A DNA stretch of 64,000 nucleotides from an uncultured Ruminococcus sp. (lineage in GTDB: Bacteria; Bacillota; Clostridia; Oscillospirales; Ruminococcaceae). Shown here in pieces: positions 15,536-24,477 of this stretch. The stretch spans positions 62,001 through 126,000 of the forward strand of contig CAKSJP010000001.1 in the NCBI GenBank assembly GCA_934463425.1. Reading direction: 5' to 3'. How positions within the stretch are numbered: the first letter of the stretch is position 1; every line of letters begins with the position of its first letter. The notes below the pieces were generated by a model that was not told the origin of the DNA, made no database searches, and saw only the letters and a program-made list of their open reading frames with translations. The translations under genes and the position numbers were made by a program.

Positions 15536-16954
15536 ATGAGAAAGACGAAAATCGTTTGTACGATCGGACCTGCAACGGATGATGACTCTATAATGCGGCA
15601 GATCATGCTTTCCGGCATGAATGTTGCCCGGTTCAACTTTTCCCACGGCGACCATGCGACCCATGAAGGACGCTTTGAACAGATCGTCCGCCTGCGAAAG
15701 GAACTGAACCTGCCGATCGCCACACTGATGGATACCAGAGGTCCGGAAGTTCGCCTGGGACGCTTTGTGGATGACAAGCCGGTTACCATTGAAACGGGAG
15801 ATACTTATACGCTGACGACAGATGATGTTCTGTGTGATGACAAAATCGGCAGCATTTCCTTTAAGAATCTGCCCCGGGATGTGAAGCCGGGCGTGCACAT
15901 TCTGGTGAATGACGGCGTGATCGAGATGGTTGTTGAAAAGGTAAATGCAACAAACATCGTATGTCATGTGATTCACGGCGGTGTCCTTTCCAACAATAAG
16001 GGCATCAATGTGCCCGGTGTACAGCTGTCCATGCCGTACCTCAGCGAGAGTGACAAGAATGACCTGGAATTTGCAGCAAAGATGGGCTTTGACTTCATCG
16101 CAGCCAGCTTCGTCCGCACCTCTGCGGATATCGACTACCTGCGGAAGTATACCCAGAGCCTGGGATGGTTTGATGTCCGCATTATCGCGAAAATCGAAAA
16201 TGTAGAAGGTGTCCGGAATATTGATGAGATCCTGGAAGCGTCTGACGGTATCATGGTTGCCCGCGGCGACCTGGGTGTTGAGATTCCTTTTGAGCAGATC
16301 CCGTCAGTGCAGAAGCAGCTGATCCGCAAGGGCTATCAGGCGGGCAAGCAGGTGATCACAGCAACTCAGATGCTGGAGTCCATGATTACCAATCCGCGCC
16401 CGACTCGTGCGGAGATCACAGACGTTGCCAATGCGATCTACGACGGCACCAGTGCCATCATGCTGTCCGGCGAGACGGCTGCCGGTGCTTTCCCGGTAGA
16501 GGTTGTCCGCACCATGGATTTGATTGCACGCACCACAGAGGATGACATCGATTATAAGGGCATGCATTCTGCTAGCCGCACCAAGAAGAATGCGGACATT
16601 GCCAACGCCATTGCCCATGCAACTGTGACTACAGCGCATGACCTGGATGCAGCGGCAATCCTGACAGTAACTATGTCTGGCGTGACTGCGCGGGAGATCT
16701 CGAAGTACCGGCCGTGCTGTCCGATTATCAGCTGTACTGTCAGCGAACGGGTACAGCGTCAGATGAATCTGAGCTGGGGCGTGTATCCCATGCTGGTGGA
16801 CGAGGTTTCAAATACGGATGCGTTGTTTGATGCTTCGATTCATGCTGCGCTGCGGTCTGATCTGGTCAATAAGGGCGATATTGTTGTTATTACTGCCGGC
16901 GCACCGGTAGGTGTTTCCAATACCACAAATATGATGAAGGTAGAGCGGATCTGA
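15536..16954 (+). CDS. pyk: Pyruvate kinase
   Basis: A 472-aa glycolytic enzyme converting phosphoenolpyruvate and ADP to pyruvate and ATP. The N-terminus RKTKIVCTIGPA, NVARFNFSHGDH, the catalytic strand IIAKIENVEGVRNIDEI, the metal/substrate loop MVARGDLGVEIP, and ATQMLESMI are all present. The B domain lies at about 70-170. The C-terminal regulatory domain ends near 472 without the extra PEP-utiliser domain found in Bacillus. It has its own promoter and strong terminator. Confidence 0.97.
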   Translation: MRKTKIVCTIGPATDDDSIMRQIMLSGMNVARFNFSHGDHATHEGRFEQIVRLRKELNLPIATLMDTRGPEVRLGRFVDDKPVTIETGDTYTLTTDDVLCDDKIGSISFKNLPRDVKPGVHILVNDGVIEMVVEKVNATNIVCHVIHGGVLSNNKGINVPGVQLSMPYLSESDKNDLEFAAKMGFDFIAASFVRTSADIDYLRKYTQSLGWFDVRIIAKIENVEGVRNIDEILEASDGIMVARGDLGVEIPFEQIPSVQKQLIRKGYQAGKQVITATQMLESMITNPRPTRAEITDVANAIYDGTSAIMLSGETAAGAFPVEVVRTMDLIARTTEDDIDYKGMHSASRTKKNADIANAIAHATVTTAHDLDAAAILTVTMSGVTAREISKYRPCCPIISCTVSERVQRQMNLSWGVYPMLVDEVSNTDALFDASIHAALRSDLVNKGDIVVITAGAPVGVSNTTNMMKVERI

Positions 16955-16980
16955 GCAGGATCTCAGTGATCTTGAAAGAA

Positions 16981-17021
16981 AAAAGCGGCACACGGTATAA
17001 AAACACCGTGCGCCGCTTTTT
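16981..17021. terminator. Bidirectional terminator between pyk and PP2C gene
   Basis: AAAAGCGGCaCACGGT at 16981-16996 pairs with ACCGTGcGCCGCTTTT at 17005-17020, with A-runs and T-runs on the two sides. Confidence 0.85.
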
Positions 17022-17044
17022 CTATGGCAGATATGCCGGAGAGA

Positions 17045-17995
17045 TCATGATTCTCCGTTTTTTTCATCCTGTGTGGCGGGAAGCACTTCTAATACAATGC
17101 ATGTGATATTATCCGTGCCGCCGTTTTGCAGTGCAGCCTGCACCAACACTGCTGCTTCATTAAAATAATTTTGTGCCAGAAGCTCTGCGATTTCATCATC
17201 CGTGCACATGTTGGTCAATCCATCGGTACACAGCACAAACTTTGTGCCGACTTCTAACGGCAAAGGGGGTCTGCTGTCCGCATTTAACCCGATCTCTTTG
17301 CGGTCAGAACCGATAAACAGCGTCAGCCGGTGCTGATCGGGACTGTGCTTTGCTTCTTCTTCTGTATAGATTGCAGCCTCTACCTTCTGGTTTGCTACTG
17401 TGTGATCCCGGGTCAGGAGCGTCAGAACATCGCCTTGATACCGATAGATCCGACTGTCACCCAGATAATACAGCTTCACTGCGTCGCCCAGGAAGTACAG
17501 CATAGAAAAGGTAGTTCCGCCCGTCTGACAGTGCTTTTCTGTGAGCATGTCACAAATCGCATTGTTTGCCTCTGAGGTATAGGAAGAAATCAACTGATCC
17601 AGCATACGTGTCCCGTCTGCATGTTTCAGCTTTTTTTCATATTTGCGCAGGGTCTGTACAGCGATCTCAGATGCAACTTCGCCGTATGCTGCGCCGCCCA
17701 TACCATCAAAAACGGCAAAGCTCATACCGTCAGCGTAATGAATCGTATAAGATGCAGAAAAATCATTCCGAAAAATATCATTCATGTAGAGCCCTTCCAG
17801 ATAGAAGTTGTCCTCATGATTGCCGCGTACCTTTCCGATATGAGTCGAAACAGAAACGCGCAGATTATAATTTTTAATACCGGAATGATAAAAAGGTTCA
17901 GATGTTTCTCCGGGATAATTTCCGCCATAATAAAAAAATGGATTAGAACTCTGTGTCGGTTCTTGTTCTGCATTTTTATGATTGAAAAACATCAT
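17045..17995 (-). CDS. PP2C-family serine/threonine protein phosphatase
   Basis: A 316-aa metal-dependent phosphatase. Catalytic-core motifs are NHEDNFY (metal Asp, near 60), FAVFDGMGG near 94, LYYLGDSRIYRY near 180, TRDHT, CTDGLTNM near 255 and GGTDNITCIV near 295. An N-terminal extension of about 50 residues precedes the core and shows no membrane segment. In Firmicutes such enzymes counter PASTA or Hanks-type kinases, but no kinase is adjacent here. ATG 17995 follows AGGAG. A dyad overlaps its promoter. Confidence 0.9.
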   Translation of the reverse strand: MMFFNHKNAEQEPTQSSNPFFYYGGNYPGETSEPFYHSGIKNYNLRVSVSTHIGKVRGNHEDNFYLEGLYMNDIFRNDFSASYTIHYADGMSFAVFDGMGGAAYGEVASEIAVQTLRKYEKKLKHADGTRMLDQLISSYTSEANNAICDMLTEKHCQTGGTTFSMLYFLGDAVKLYYLGDSRIYRYQGDVLTLLTRDHTVANQKVEAAIYTEEEAKHSPDQHRLTLFIGSDRKEIGLNADSRPPLPLEVGTKFVLCTDGLTNMCTDDEIAELLAQNYFNEAAVLVQAALQNGGTDNITCIVLEVLPATQDEKNGES

Positions 17996-18064
17996 GGAAT
18001 CTCCTCATTCTTTGAGACAATTCCTGAAGGAGCTGTCTCGGAAATTGGTATGACCTTACTTGTC

Positions 18065-18093
18065 ATCATACCATATTCCCATGGAAAAGTAAA
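18065..18093 (-). promoter_or_regulatory. Promoter for the PP2C gene with overlapping dyad
   Basis: On the minus strand TTTACT (18088-18093) and TATGAT (18065-18070) are 17 bp apart. GGAAAAGT-aaac-ACTTTTCC (18083-18102), with perfect 8-bp arms, covers the -35 and could be an operator. Confidence 0.5.
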
Positions 18094-18176
18094 CACTTTT
18101 CCGTAAAAAATCCGAGACCGCCCGATATTTTTCTCAGATGGTACAGTTTTCGGAAAAAAACTTGTGCAATACTTCC

Positions 18177-18206
18177 AAAAAAAGAACTGCTGTTTTCACA
18201 GCAGTT
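18177..18206 (-). terminator. Terminator of the DnaJ-like operon
   Basis: On the minus strand AACTGCTG (from 18199-18206) pairs with CAGCAGTT (18185-18192), followed by a T7 run after C (18177-18183). It ends transcription from the 20.2-18.3 kb operon. Confidence 0.75.
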
Positions 18207-18296
18207 TCAACGCACGTTCACATAAAATGTTTGCACTGTTCTTTGCAGAAAGGGTGCAGTTCTTTTTTTGTTTGAACTCTGTATCAAGGCTCATTT

Positions 18297-18914
18297 TCAA
18301 TAGCAGTTGCAGCAGCAGTCAAGCACCAGATTTAACAAAATGTTTGCCGCACAGCAGCGCACGCAGCCACTGTCATCAAAACCGCTTCCCATATAGGGCT
18401 GCTGCATCTGCTGATAGGAGAAGCCGGGAGACTCTAGCTGCTGCACTAATTTCTGATATTCATAGTTGTTCGGCTCCATCTGTGCCGCGGTTCTTGCGTG
18501 CTGCAATGCAGTCGCGTTGTTTCCGGCGCCGGAATTTGCCACAGCGGAAACGTAGTACCACTGTGCATTTCGGTTGCTGATACCATCCAGAACCCGGACA
18601 GCCTCCGTGAATCTGCCATTCCGGATAAAGTTTACTGCTGCCTGCAAGTGTACGCTGTTCTCGTCACCGCTTCCTGCGGCAGAGCGCCGCTCATAAAATC
18701 CGCCGTAACCGGTTCCGGAAGTCTTATGCTGTCGCTCATCCATGATGGTTTGGTATGCCTGCTGGATCTGTTTGAACTTTTCCTCATACATTTTTGCGTT
18801 TGGTTTGTCCACATTTGCATCCGGATGATACTTTCGGCTCATGGCGCGGTAGGCTTTTTTCACTTCCTGGTCGGTGGCGTTTCGGGAAATCCCCAGTACC
18901 TCATATGGATCCAT
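18297..18914 (-). CDS. J-domain protein with a cysteine-rich C-terminus
   Basis: A 205-aa protein with an N-terminal J domain (about 1-70; [12 protein letters not shown] at 30-32), which would stimulate an Hsp70/DnaK partner. A TPR-like helical region (about 95-160; [37 protein letters not shown]) follows. The last 25 residues hold seven cysteines (CVRCC...CCCNC). It lacks the Gly/Phe and zinc-finger parts of true DnaJ. ATG 18914 has AGGAG ahead. An upstream in-frame extension overlaps the neighbour and is rejected. It overlaps the DUF5685 gene stop by 14 bases. Confidence 0.87.
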   Translation of the reverse strand: MDPYEVLGISRNATDQEVKKAYRAMSRKYHPDANVDKPNAKMYEEKFKQIQQAYQTIMDERQHKTSGTGYGGFYERRSAAGSGDENSVHLQAAVNFIRNGRFTEAVRVLDGISNRNAQWYYVSAVANSGAGNNATALQHARTAAQMEPNNYEYQKLVQQLESPGFSYQQMQQPYMGSGFDDSGCVRCCAANILLNLVLDCCCNCY

Positions 18915-19758
18915 GTTTTTGTTTCTCCTGTTTCTCTTGTCGTTCTTTTTTTCGCTGATAAAATTTTGTCCAGACACCTGCATACAGAATATTTCGCAGG
19001 ATCTCCTCATAATGCAGAATCGGCAGACGCTCAAATGCTTCAGCACAGGATGCCATCATCATTTGCAGCATGGATTCACAGGTTTGTGAAAACTGCGGTT
19101 CTGTTGTATCGGTCAGCAAAAACGGATTGTAGCAGTTTTTTTTGCGGTCGCGTTCCAGGTCATCATAAGCATCCAGAAGGTAGATGAATTTGCCCAAATA
19201 AAAGCCGATTTTCCGCAGGGTGTCAGCCCATATATCTTTTTTCCAGACAAACAGTTCTCCAAGTAATGTGCCGAAACAGCTGGCAGGAAGCTCCGGATTT
19301 GTTTCGCCGTTTTGTTCCATCTGCTGCAGCTTTTCCAGTTCTCCCTGTACTATGCGGCTTTTTTCCGGATACTGCTGCCGAATGCGCCGATTGCTTTTCC
19401 GGAACATTTCAGCGGCAGCGCGGCGTGTGAGTTTTCTCTCATCATGCCAGTCGTCCATACATTTGTCATGAAACAGCAGAACGCTCATATCTGCAGCATA
19501 GTCCGTGACCGCACTCTGGATATGCAGACTTTTTTGAAAAGGATGCGCGATGCACCGGCATTTTTCTTTCTGCTCTGCCGGTTCATAGAGTCCAGTCAGC
19601 AACAGAATCAGAAAAGTCATATCATAGCTCAGTGTCCAGCGTGCCGCTGTGCCGTGCCGCTGCTGCAGCGCTTCGCAAAGGCCGCAGTAACAGCCACGAT
19701 AAACGTCATATTCCCGAAATCGCATTTCCGGTTTGTATGCCCGAATATATCCGTACAT
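18901..19758 (-). CDS. DUF5685 family protein
   Basis: A 285-aa, mostly helical protein that I place in the DUF5685 family from its start ([20 protein letters not shown]) and the Cys cluster CYCGLC near 23-28. Other conserved-looking features are MDDWHDERK near 100 and [19 protein letters not shown] near 205. The Asp-rich DDLERD resembles a metal- or diphosphate-binding motif, but this is only a resemblance. No signal peptide is seen. It lies between a membrane zinc-ribbon protein and a J-domain protein, with close spacing. The function is unknown. Confidence 0.75.
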   Translation of the reverse strand: MYGYIRAYKPEMRFREYDVYRGCYCGLCEALQQRHGTAARWTLSYDMTFLILLLTGLYEPAEQKEKCRCIAHPFQKSLHIQSAVTDYAADMSVLLFHDKCMDDWHDERKLTRRAAAEMFRKSNRRIRQQYPEKSRIVQGELEKLQQMEQNGETNPELPASCFGTLLGELFVWKKDIWADTLRKIGFYLGKFIYLLDAYDDLERDRKKNCYNPFLLTDTTEPQFSQTCESMLQMMMASCAEAFERLPILHYEEILRNILYAGVWTKFYQRKKERQEKQEKQKHGSI

Positions 19759-19764
19759 AGTGTT

Positions 19765-20175
19765 TTAACTCCGTTTGATAAAATGATTGCGGCAATTCGG
19801 ACAGGTGATCTCGATTTTTCCCTTTCCCTTTGGAACACGCACTTTCTGTCCGCACTGAGGACATTGGAAGATCCGATGTGTTTTATCCGTGTTCTTTTTT
19901 CCGAAACAGTTCCGGATGGGCGCAGTCAGTTCCAGGAACTTTTGGTTTTCTGCCTGTCTGCGCGCAATATTTCTGGAAAAAATGCGGTAGTAGGAATAGA
20001 TAAGCACCGCAATGGCAATCAGGTTACAGATGGCGTTTGCAGCGCTGCTTCGGCTTGTGAAAATGGCAATCAGCAGAAAAAACAGAAACACGCCGAAAAG
20101 CGCCTTGTTAAAAGAATCGTTTCCGCCGTATCTGCCCTGCATAAATCGTATCAGGCGTTCTCTCCAATTTGACAT
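19765..20175 (-). CDS. Small membrane protein with a C-terminal zinc ribbon
   Basis: A 136-aa protein with two membrane segments (about 25-40 and 46-65) and a cytoplasmic zinc ribbon. The ribbon has CPQC at 105-108 and CPNC at 125-128, separated by a basic loop (KVRVPKGKGK). ATG 20175 is chosen because GGAGG lies nine bases upstream. The longer frame has none. It is the first gene of a three-gene unit with DUF5685 and the J-domain protein, 6 bases before the next start. The zinc-ribbon call is firm and the role unknown. Confidence 0.78.
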   Translation of the reverse strand: MSNWRERLIRFMQGRYGGNDSFNKALFGVFLFFLLIAIFTSRSSAANAICNLIAIAVLIYSYYRIFSRNIARRQAENQKFLELTAPIRNCFGKKNTDKTHRIFQCPQCGQKVRVPKGKGKIEITCPNCRNHFIKRS

Positions 20176-20249
20176 AGAGCCGTCCTCCTTTTTGAAGCAG
20201 CACCGCGGAAAAATTTGCTGTGCCGCTGACATTCATGGATATAAGATTT

Positions 20250-20278
20250 ATTATAGCATACTTTATTAGAAATGAAAA
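20250..20278 (-). promoter_or_regulatory. Promoter for the zinc-ribbon/DUF5685/J-domain operon
   Basis: On the minus strand TTTTCA (20273-20278) and TATAAT (20250-20255) are 17 bp apart. Confidence 0.55.
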
Positions 20279-20379
20279 GCAGATTTTCCAAATTTTCATG
20301 TAATTTTCAGAAAGCAAATTTTTCAGAGTGTTTTATTCTGCTAAAGCGGTATTTTTTAAAGAATATTCAGAAATGCTTC

Positions 20380-20409
20380 TTGAAGCCGGAAAGATTTTCA
20401 TGCTACAAT
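20380..20409 (+). promoter_or_regulatory. Promoter for the Nudix gene
   Basis: TTGAAG at 20380-20385, an 18-bp gap, TACAAT at 20404-20409. The region 20176-20511 holds only this and the divergent promoter at 20250-20278. Confidence 0.45.
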
Positions 20410-20511
20410 AAATAAGATAGAATAAATGAAGACAGCACCGCAGATAAGCGTCTGCAGGTAGAAGAATTGTGGTCGGCGTAAGCGCAGCGGCGGAAAGGGA
20501 AGTGGCTGAAT

Positions 20512-21006
20512 ATGGAAATTCTGGATATTTATGATGAAAAAGGCAATCGAACCGGCAGAACTGCAGAACGAAGTACATTCCTTCCGAAAGGAGATTACTT
20601 TCTCTGTGCTCATGTGATCCTGGAAAATCAGGATGGACTTTTTCTGATCCAGAAGCGGTCGGACAAAAAACCAACGCGTCCCGGGCAGTGGGACATCACC
20701 GCAGGGGCAGTAGATGCCGGAGAAACCAGTCTGGACGGTGCACTGCGGGAGGCGAAAGAGGAAATCGGACTGACGCTGCCGCGGGATCAGATGCAGTTTC
20801 TTTTTCGGGATCGTCGCCGGAGCTGCTATCATGATGTTTACTATATTAAAATGCCCTTTTCTTTAAAGGACTGTACGATGCAGGAAACAGAAGTTCAGGC
20901 GCTGGATCTGGTTTCAGAAGAAAAACTGCTCCGGCTGGTAGATCAGATGGCACATCGTTCTTCCAATTATAAGCGGCAGCTGGAGCGATTTTTGGAGCAC
21001 CGCTGA
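20512..21006 (+). CDS. Nudix hydrolase
   Basis: A 164-aa protein. The Nudix box GAVDAGETSLDGALREAKEEIGL (about residues 66-88, matching GX5EX7REUXEEXGU) binds the metal for pyrophosphate-bond hydrolysis. The N-terminus EILDIYDEKGNRTG and QKRSDKKPTRPGQWD resemble the group related to isopentenyl-diphosphate isomerase (YfcD-like). The substrate cannot be assigned. An ordinary single gene, with its own weak promoter and no terminator before the next promoter. Confidence 0.88.
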   Translation: MEILDIYDEKGNRTGRTAERSTFLPKGDYFLCAHVILENQDGLFLIQKRSDKKPTRPGQWDITAGAVDAGETSLDGALREAKEEIGLTLPRDQMQFLFRDRRRSCYHDVYYIKMPFSLKDCTMQETEVQALDLVSEEKLLRLVDQMAHRSSNYKRQLERFLEHR

Positions 21007-21035
21007 GAAAATTCAAAAATATCCGCGTTAGGGTA

Positions 21036-21064
21036 TTGTAAAATGTCTGAAAAGGTGGTATAAT
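21036..21064 (+). promoter_or_regulatory. Promoter for the glycosyltransferase gene
   Basis: TTGTAA at 21036-21041, a 17-bp gap, TATAAT at 21059-21064. Confidence 0.6.
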
Positions 21065-21161
21065 AAATAAAGGCGTGTCATGGAAACGAAAAAAAGTTGG
21101 TGGGATGCGCGAAATAAAACAGTTGATTTTCAAGGGAAGCTGTGAAACGGAAGGGAATGCC

Positions 21162-22127
21162 ATGAAAAAAATTTCGATTGTTGTGCCGTGTTACAACGAG
21201 CAGGAGGTTCTGCCGCTGTTTTACATAGAAATTCAAAAGGTAATGGAGCAGATTCAGTCAGAACATGGAGATACCGATTTTGAACTGCTGTTCATCAATG
21301 ACGGCTCACGGGATGGCACGCTTGTGAAACTGCGGGAACTGGCAAAGCAGGATGAGCGCGTGCGGTATATTTCGTTTTCCCGGAATTTTGGCAAAGAATC
21401 CGGAATGTATGCCGGACTGGAAAACGCCACGGGAGATTATGTTGTCATTATGGATGCTGATCTGCAGCATCCGCCGGCATTTCTGCCGAAGATGTATAAC
21501 ATCGTTCTGAGCGGTGATTATGATTGTGCGACAACGCGCCGTGTCAGCCGAAAAGGCGAGCCAAAGCTGCTTTCATGGTTTTCCCGGAAGTTTTACAAGA
21601 TCATGAAACGGATCTCGCAGACTGAGATCGTAGACGGCGCACAGGATTTCCGCTTTATGACGCGGCAGATGGTCGATGCCATCCTGTCGATGAAGGAGTA
21701 CAACCGGTTTTCCAAAGGCATTTTCAGCTGGGTCGGATTCCGTACGAAATATATTGAATATGAGAATGTAGAACGCGCAGCAGGCACGAGTACCTGGTCC
21801 TTCTGGAAGCTGTTCCGTTATGCACTGGACGGATTCTTTGCATTTTCCACAGCACCTCTGACCATTTCTTCTATCTTAGGCGTGGCAAGCTGTCTGGTAG
21901 CTTTTGTAATGATCCTGATTATTATTATCAAGAAGCTGGCGTTCGGCGATCCGGTACAGGGATTTGCGACTCTGATCTGTGCGATTTTCTTTATGGGCGG
22001 CTTACAGCTGTTCTGTGTTGGCATTGCTGGTCAATATCTGGCAAAAACTTATCTGGAGACCAAAAAGCGTCCGATTTATCTGGTACAGGAAACCGAAAAG
22101 GATGCCCGCAAATCACAAGAAGCCTGA
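21162..22127 (+). CDS. GT2 glycosyltransferase (GtrB/polyprenyl-phosphate type)
   Basis: A 321-aa enzyme with an N-terminal GT-A domain (SIVVPCYNEQ, FINDGSRDGT, MDADLQHPP near 100, QDFRFMTRQ) and two C-terminal membrane segments (about 230-260 and 265-290). This is the layout of GtrB/DPM1-like enzymes that load a sugar on polyprenyl phosphate at the inner membrane face. ATG 21162 begins the family N-terminus, MKKISIVVP, with GGAAGGG ahead. Upstream in-frame starts are ignored. The sugar donor is unknown. No flippase is seen nearby. Confidence 0.88.
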   Translation: MKKISIVVPCYNEQEVLPLFYIEIQKVMEQIQSEHGDTDFELLFINDGSRDGTLVKLRELAKQDERVRYISFSRNFGKESGMYAGLENATGDYVVIMDADLQHPPAFLPKMYNIVLSGDYDCATTRRVSRKGEPKLLSWFSRKFYKIMKRISQTEIVDGAQDFRFMTRQMVDAILSMKEYNRFSKGIFSWVGFRTKYIEYENVERAAGTSTWSFWKLFRYALDGFFAFSTAPLTISSILGVASCLVAFVMILIIIIKKLAFGDPVQGFATLICAIFFMGGLQLFCVGIAGQYLAKTYLETKKRPIYLVQETEKDARKSQEA

Positions 22128-22142
22128 GCAGGAGCGTTGCAG

Positions 22143-23084
22143 ATGAACAAACATACGCGACTGGCGGCAGGAATCCTGGTCTTGGTTTTGATGATCTTGA
22201 TTGTTGCAACAGTCAGCTTTTCTATGAACATTTCCAAAAAATCTGCCACAGCGCAAAACAGCGCCTCTGAAACCATTGTGAATCCTAACGGGAATGAGAT
22301 CATTCAAGGAGACGATGGGCTTTATGGCGTAGCAGATGCAGCCGGCAACACGATTCTGGAGCCGGAATGGGAACGGCTGTCTTTTATCGGTACAGAGTAT
22401 CTCGCTGCGGCGAAAGGAAATCGTGTGGGTGTACTGAATCTGGATGGAAATGTAGCTGCTCCTTTTGTATATCGCGATGTGTATGCGCTGACGGATTTTT
22501 ATTATTTAGCAGAGCTGGCGGATAGCGACAAAGTGGTACTTTATGACCATGATTTCTGTGCTGCTGACGCAATGCTGTGGGACGGCAGCACATGGGAAAA
22601 GCCGCTGCTGACGTTGAACTGCGGAACAGATGCCTTTCAGTACTCTTTGGAAAAGGAGATCCTTCAGTTGGTTCGGGTTGAACTTTTCCGAAAAACAGAT
22701 GCTGTCTCTTTTACTGCATCTGCAGAAAAAACAGACGCTGCGGCACTGATGCCGGAAGAATGGATTCGGTGCGCAGATATGATGGCAGAATTTTTGGAAA
22801 TGATAAAAACGCAAAATTTTACCCGGATTTCTGATCTGACGGGGCAGGAAAATGAAAATGCTGTACTTGGCGGTGCGGTGCTTCAGGAGGAAAAGGCAGC
22901 GCGTGTGGAATCTGCGCTCTATCTGACAGTAGGTCAGAATGATGCCGGGATGCCAGTGCTGAACTGGCAGGCAGAGGTTGTGCTTCGCGGCAGCGAAAAT
23001 GGAACGCAAACTCGCATATTGTCCGTGAACATGGAAAAAAACAACAAACAAAATTGGGTGATAACAGAAGCAAAGTATACTTGA
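22143..23084 (+). CDS. Membrane-anchored WG-repeat-like protein
   Basis: A 313-aa protein with an N-terminal membrane anchor (about 6-28), then an extracytoplasmic part. Residues about 50-110 carry WG-repeat-like units (GLYGVADAAGNTILEPEWERL, NRVGVLNLDGNVAAPFVYRDV), each of about 20-25 residues. The remainder is an alpha/beta region without recognisable motifs. AGGAG lies eight bases before ATG 22143. A TTG six bases upstream has worse spacing. It follows the glycosyltransferase by 15 bases, so the two are co-transcribed. The function is unknown. Confidence 0.75.
   Translation: MNKHTRLAAGILVLVLMILIVATVSFSMNISKKSATAQNSASETIVNPNGNEIIQGDDGLYGVADAAGNTILEPEWERLSFIGTEYLAAAKGNRVGVLNLDGNVAAPFVYRDVYALTDFYYLAELADSDKVVLYDHDFCAADAMLWDGSTWEKPLLTLNCGTDAFQYSLEKEILQLVRVELFRKTDAVSFTASAEKTDAAALMPEEWIRCADMMAEFLEMIKTQNFTRISDLTGQENENAVLGGAVLQEEKAARVESALYLTVGQNDAGMPVLNWQAEVVLRGSENGTQTRILSVNMEKNNKQNWVITEAKYT
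23054..23081 (+). promoter_or_regulatory. Possible purine operon promoter
   Basis: TTGGGT at 23054-23059, a 16-bp gap, TATACT at 23076-23081. It lies in the end of the preceding gene, 130 bases before purE. The pur genes could instead be read from upstream. Confidence 0.35.
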
Positions 23085-23109
23085 TGCTTTGGATTCTGAT
23101 TTCATATTT

Positions 23110-23183
23110 GCAGGGCGTTTTGTCCTGCGGCTGGTCTGTGAAAACAGGCTTTTCGGACAGCACTGTGCACTGTGACAGTGCTG
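23110..23183 (+). promoter_or_regulatory. Hairpin-rich leader of the purine operon
   Basis: GCAGG (23110-23114) pairs with CCTGC (23124-23128), and CAGCACTG (23158-23165) pairs with CAGTGCTG (23176-23183). No T-run follows and no purine or PRPP riboswitch core is visible. A regulatory role is only possible. Confidence 0.3.
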
Positions 23184-23211
23184 CTGCAACTCTGAATCTG
23201 GAGGAATACAT

Positions 23212-23712
23212 ATGTCAAAAAAAGTAGCAGTTATCATGGGCAGCGACAGCGATCTGCCGGTAGTAAAGGGTGCTCTGGAAGAACTGGATCGGTTCGCCAT
23301 TCCCTACGAGGTGCATGTCATGTCGGCACACCGGACTCCGGCATTGGCAGCAGAGTTTGCGTCTAATGCCAAGAAAAACGGCTTTGGCGCAATCCTTTCC
23401 GCAGCTGGAAAGGCGGCGCATCTGGGCGGCGTTCTGGCAGCACATACTACATTGCCGGTGATCGGCATTCCGGTAAAGTCGTCTACTCTGGATGGGTTGG
23501 ATGCGCTGCTGGCAACGGTACAGATGCCGAAGGGCATCCCGGTGGCAACAGTTGCGATCGACGGCGCAGCAAATGCCGCGATCCTCGCAGCACAGATGCT
23601 GGCACTGTCTGATCCGGAGCTTGATGCAAAGCTGGAGCAGATGAAAGCGGATATGGAACAGGGCGTAAAAGCAAAGGATGCAAAAATTTCAGCAGAATAT
23701 AGCAACTGCTGA
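23212..23712 (+). CDS. purE: N5-carboxyaminoimidazole ribonucleotide mutase PurE
   Basis: A 166-aa cytoplasmic enzyme of purine synthesis (class I PurE), converting N5-CAIR to CAIR. It shows the family start VAVIMGSDSDLPV, the active-site SAHRTP (His near 40), SAAGKAAHLGGVLAAHTTLPVIGIPV and MPKGIPVATVAIDGAANAAILA. GGAGG precedes ATG 23212. It is the first gene of the pur operon. purK is not seen in the window. Confidence 0.96.
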   Translation: MSKKVAVIMGSDSDLPVVKGALEELDRFAIPYEVHVMSAHRTPALAAEFASNAKKNGFGAILSAAGKAAHLGGVLAAHTTLPVIGIPVKSSTLDGLDALLATVQMPKGIPVATVAIDGAANAAILAAQMLALSDPELDAKLEQMKADMEQGVKAKDAKISAEYSNC

Positions 23713-23754
23713 GTCACAATAAATCAAATAATTTTATTTTTGGAGGAACAGAAA

Positions 23755-24474
23755 ATGGCTGATTGGAAAAAAACAGAACAGCTCTATGAGGGCAAGGCAA
23801 AGAAAGTATATGCAACCGAAAATCCGGATGTGGTTATCGTTGATTATAAGGATGATGCAACTGCATTCAACGGAGAAAAGAAGGGTACGATCGTTGGTAA
23901 GGGCGTGATCAACAACCGGATGTCCAACTACATCATGAAGCAGCTGGAAAAAGAAGGCGTTCCGACACACCTGGTAGAAGAACTGAGCGACCGTGAGACT
24001 GCTGTGAAAAGAGTTTCTATCGTGCCGCTGGAGGTTATTGTTCGTAATGTTGCGGCAGGCAGCTTCTCCAAGCGTATGGGCGTGGAAGAAGGTAAGGATC
24101 TGCTGTGCCCGATCCTGGAATTCAGCTACAAGTGTGATGAGCTGAATGATCCGTTCATTAACGATGACTATGCACTGGCTCTGGGTCTGGCAACACAGGA
24201 AGAAATCGATACCATCAAGAATTATACCCGCAAGGTAAATGAAGTGCTGAAGAAGTTCTTCCTGTCCATCGGCATCCGTCTGATCGACTTCAAGATCGAA
24301 TTTGGCCGCCTGTCTGACGGTACAATCATTCTGGCAGATGAGATCTCTCCGGATACCTGCCGTCTGTGGGACGTCAAGACCAACGAAAAGCTGGATAAGG
24401 ATCGCTTCCGCAGAGATATGGGCGGTACCGAAGAGGCTTATCAGGAAGTCATGAAGCGTATCTTCGGGGAATAA
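23755..24474 (+). CDS. purC: SAICAR synthetase PurC
   Basis: A 239-aa ligase joining aspartate to CAIR with ATP. Typical segments are [47 protein letters not shown] and [19 protein letters not shown] at 23742-23746 sets the start at ATG 23755. A TTG further upstream is rejected because it overlaps the RBS. It follows purE by 42 bases and precedes the PurF paralogue by 3. Confidence 0.96.
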   Translation: MADWKKTEQLYEGKAKKVYATENPDVVIVDYKDDATAFNGEKKGTIVGKGVINNRMSNYIMKQLEKEGVPTHLVEELSDRETAVKRVSIVPLEVIVRNVAAGSFSKRMGVEEGKDLLCPILEFSYKCDELNDPFINDDYALALGLATQEEIDTIKNYTRKVNEVLKKFFLSIGIRLIDFKIEFGRLSDGTIILADEISPDTCRLWDVKTNEKLDKDRFRRDMGGTEEAYQEVMKRIFGE

Positions 24475-24477
24475 TTC

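Noticed and set aside
18228..18275. Second terminator-like hairpin (TGCAC/GTGCA with T-run) on the plus strand
   Set aside because: The stem is only five bases and no plus-strand gene lies upstream.
18915..19046. 44-residue extension of the J-domain protein
   Set aside because: It lies entirely in the DUF5685 gene. The J domain starts at ATG 18914, with its own RBS.
23085..23211. Purine or PRPP riboswitch before purE
   Set aside because: Two hairpins are present, but I could not find the conserved junction or core bases of the purine or PRPP (ykkC-type) riboswitches.
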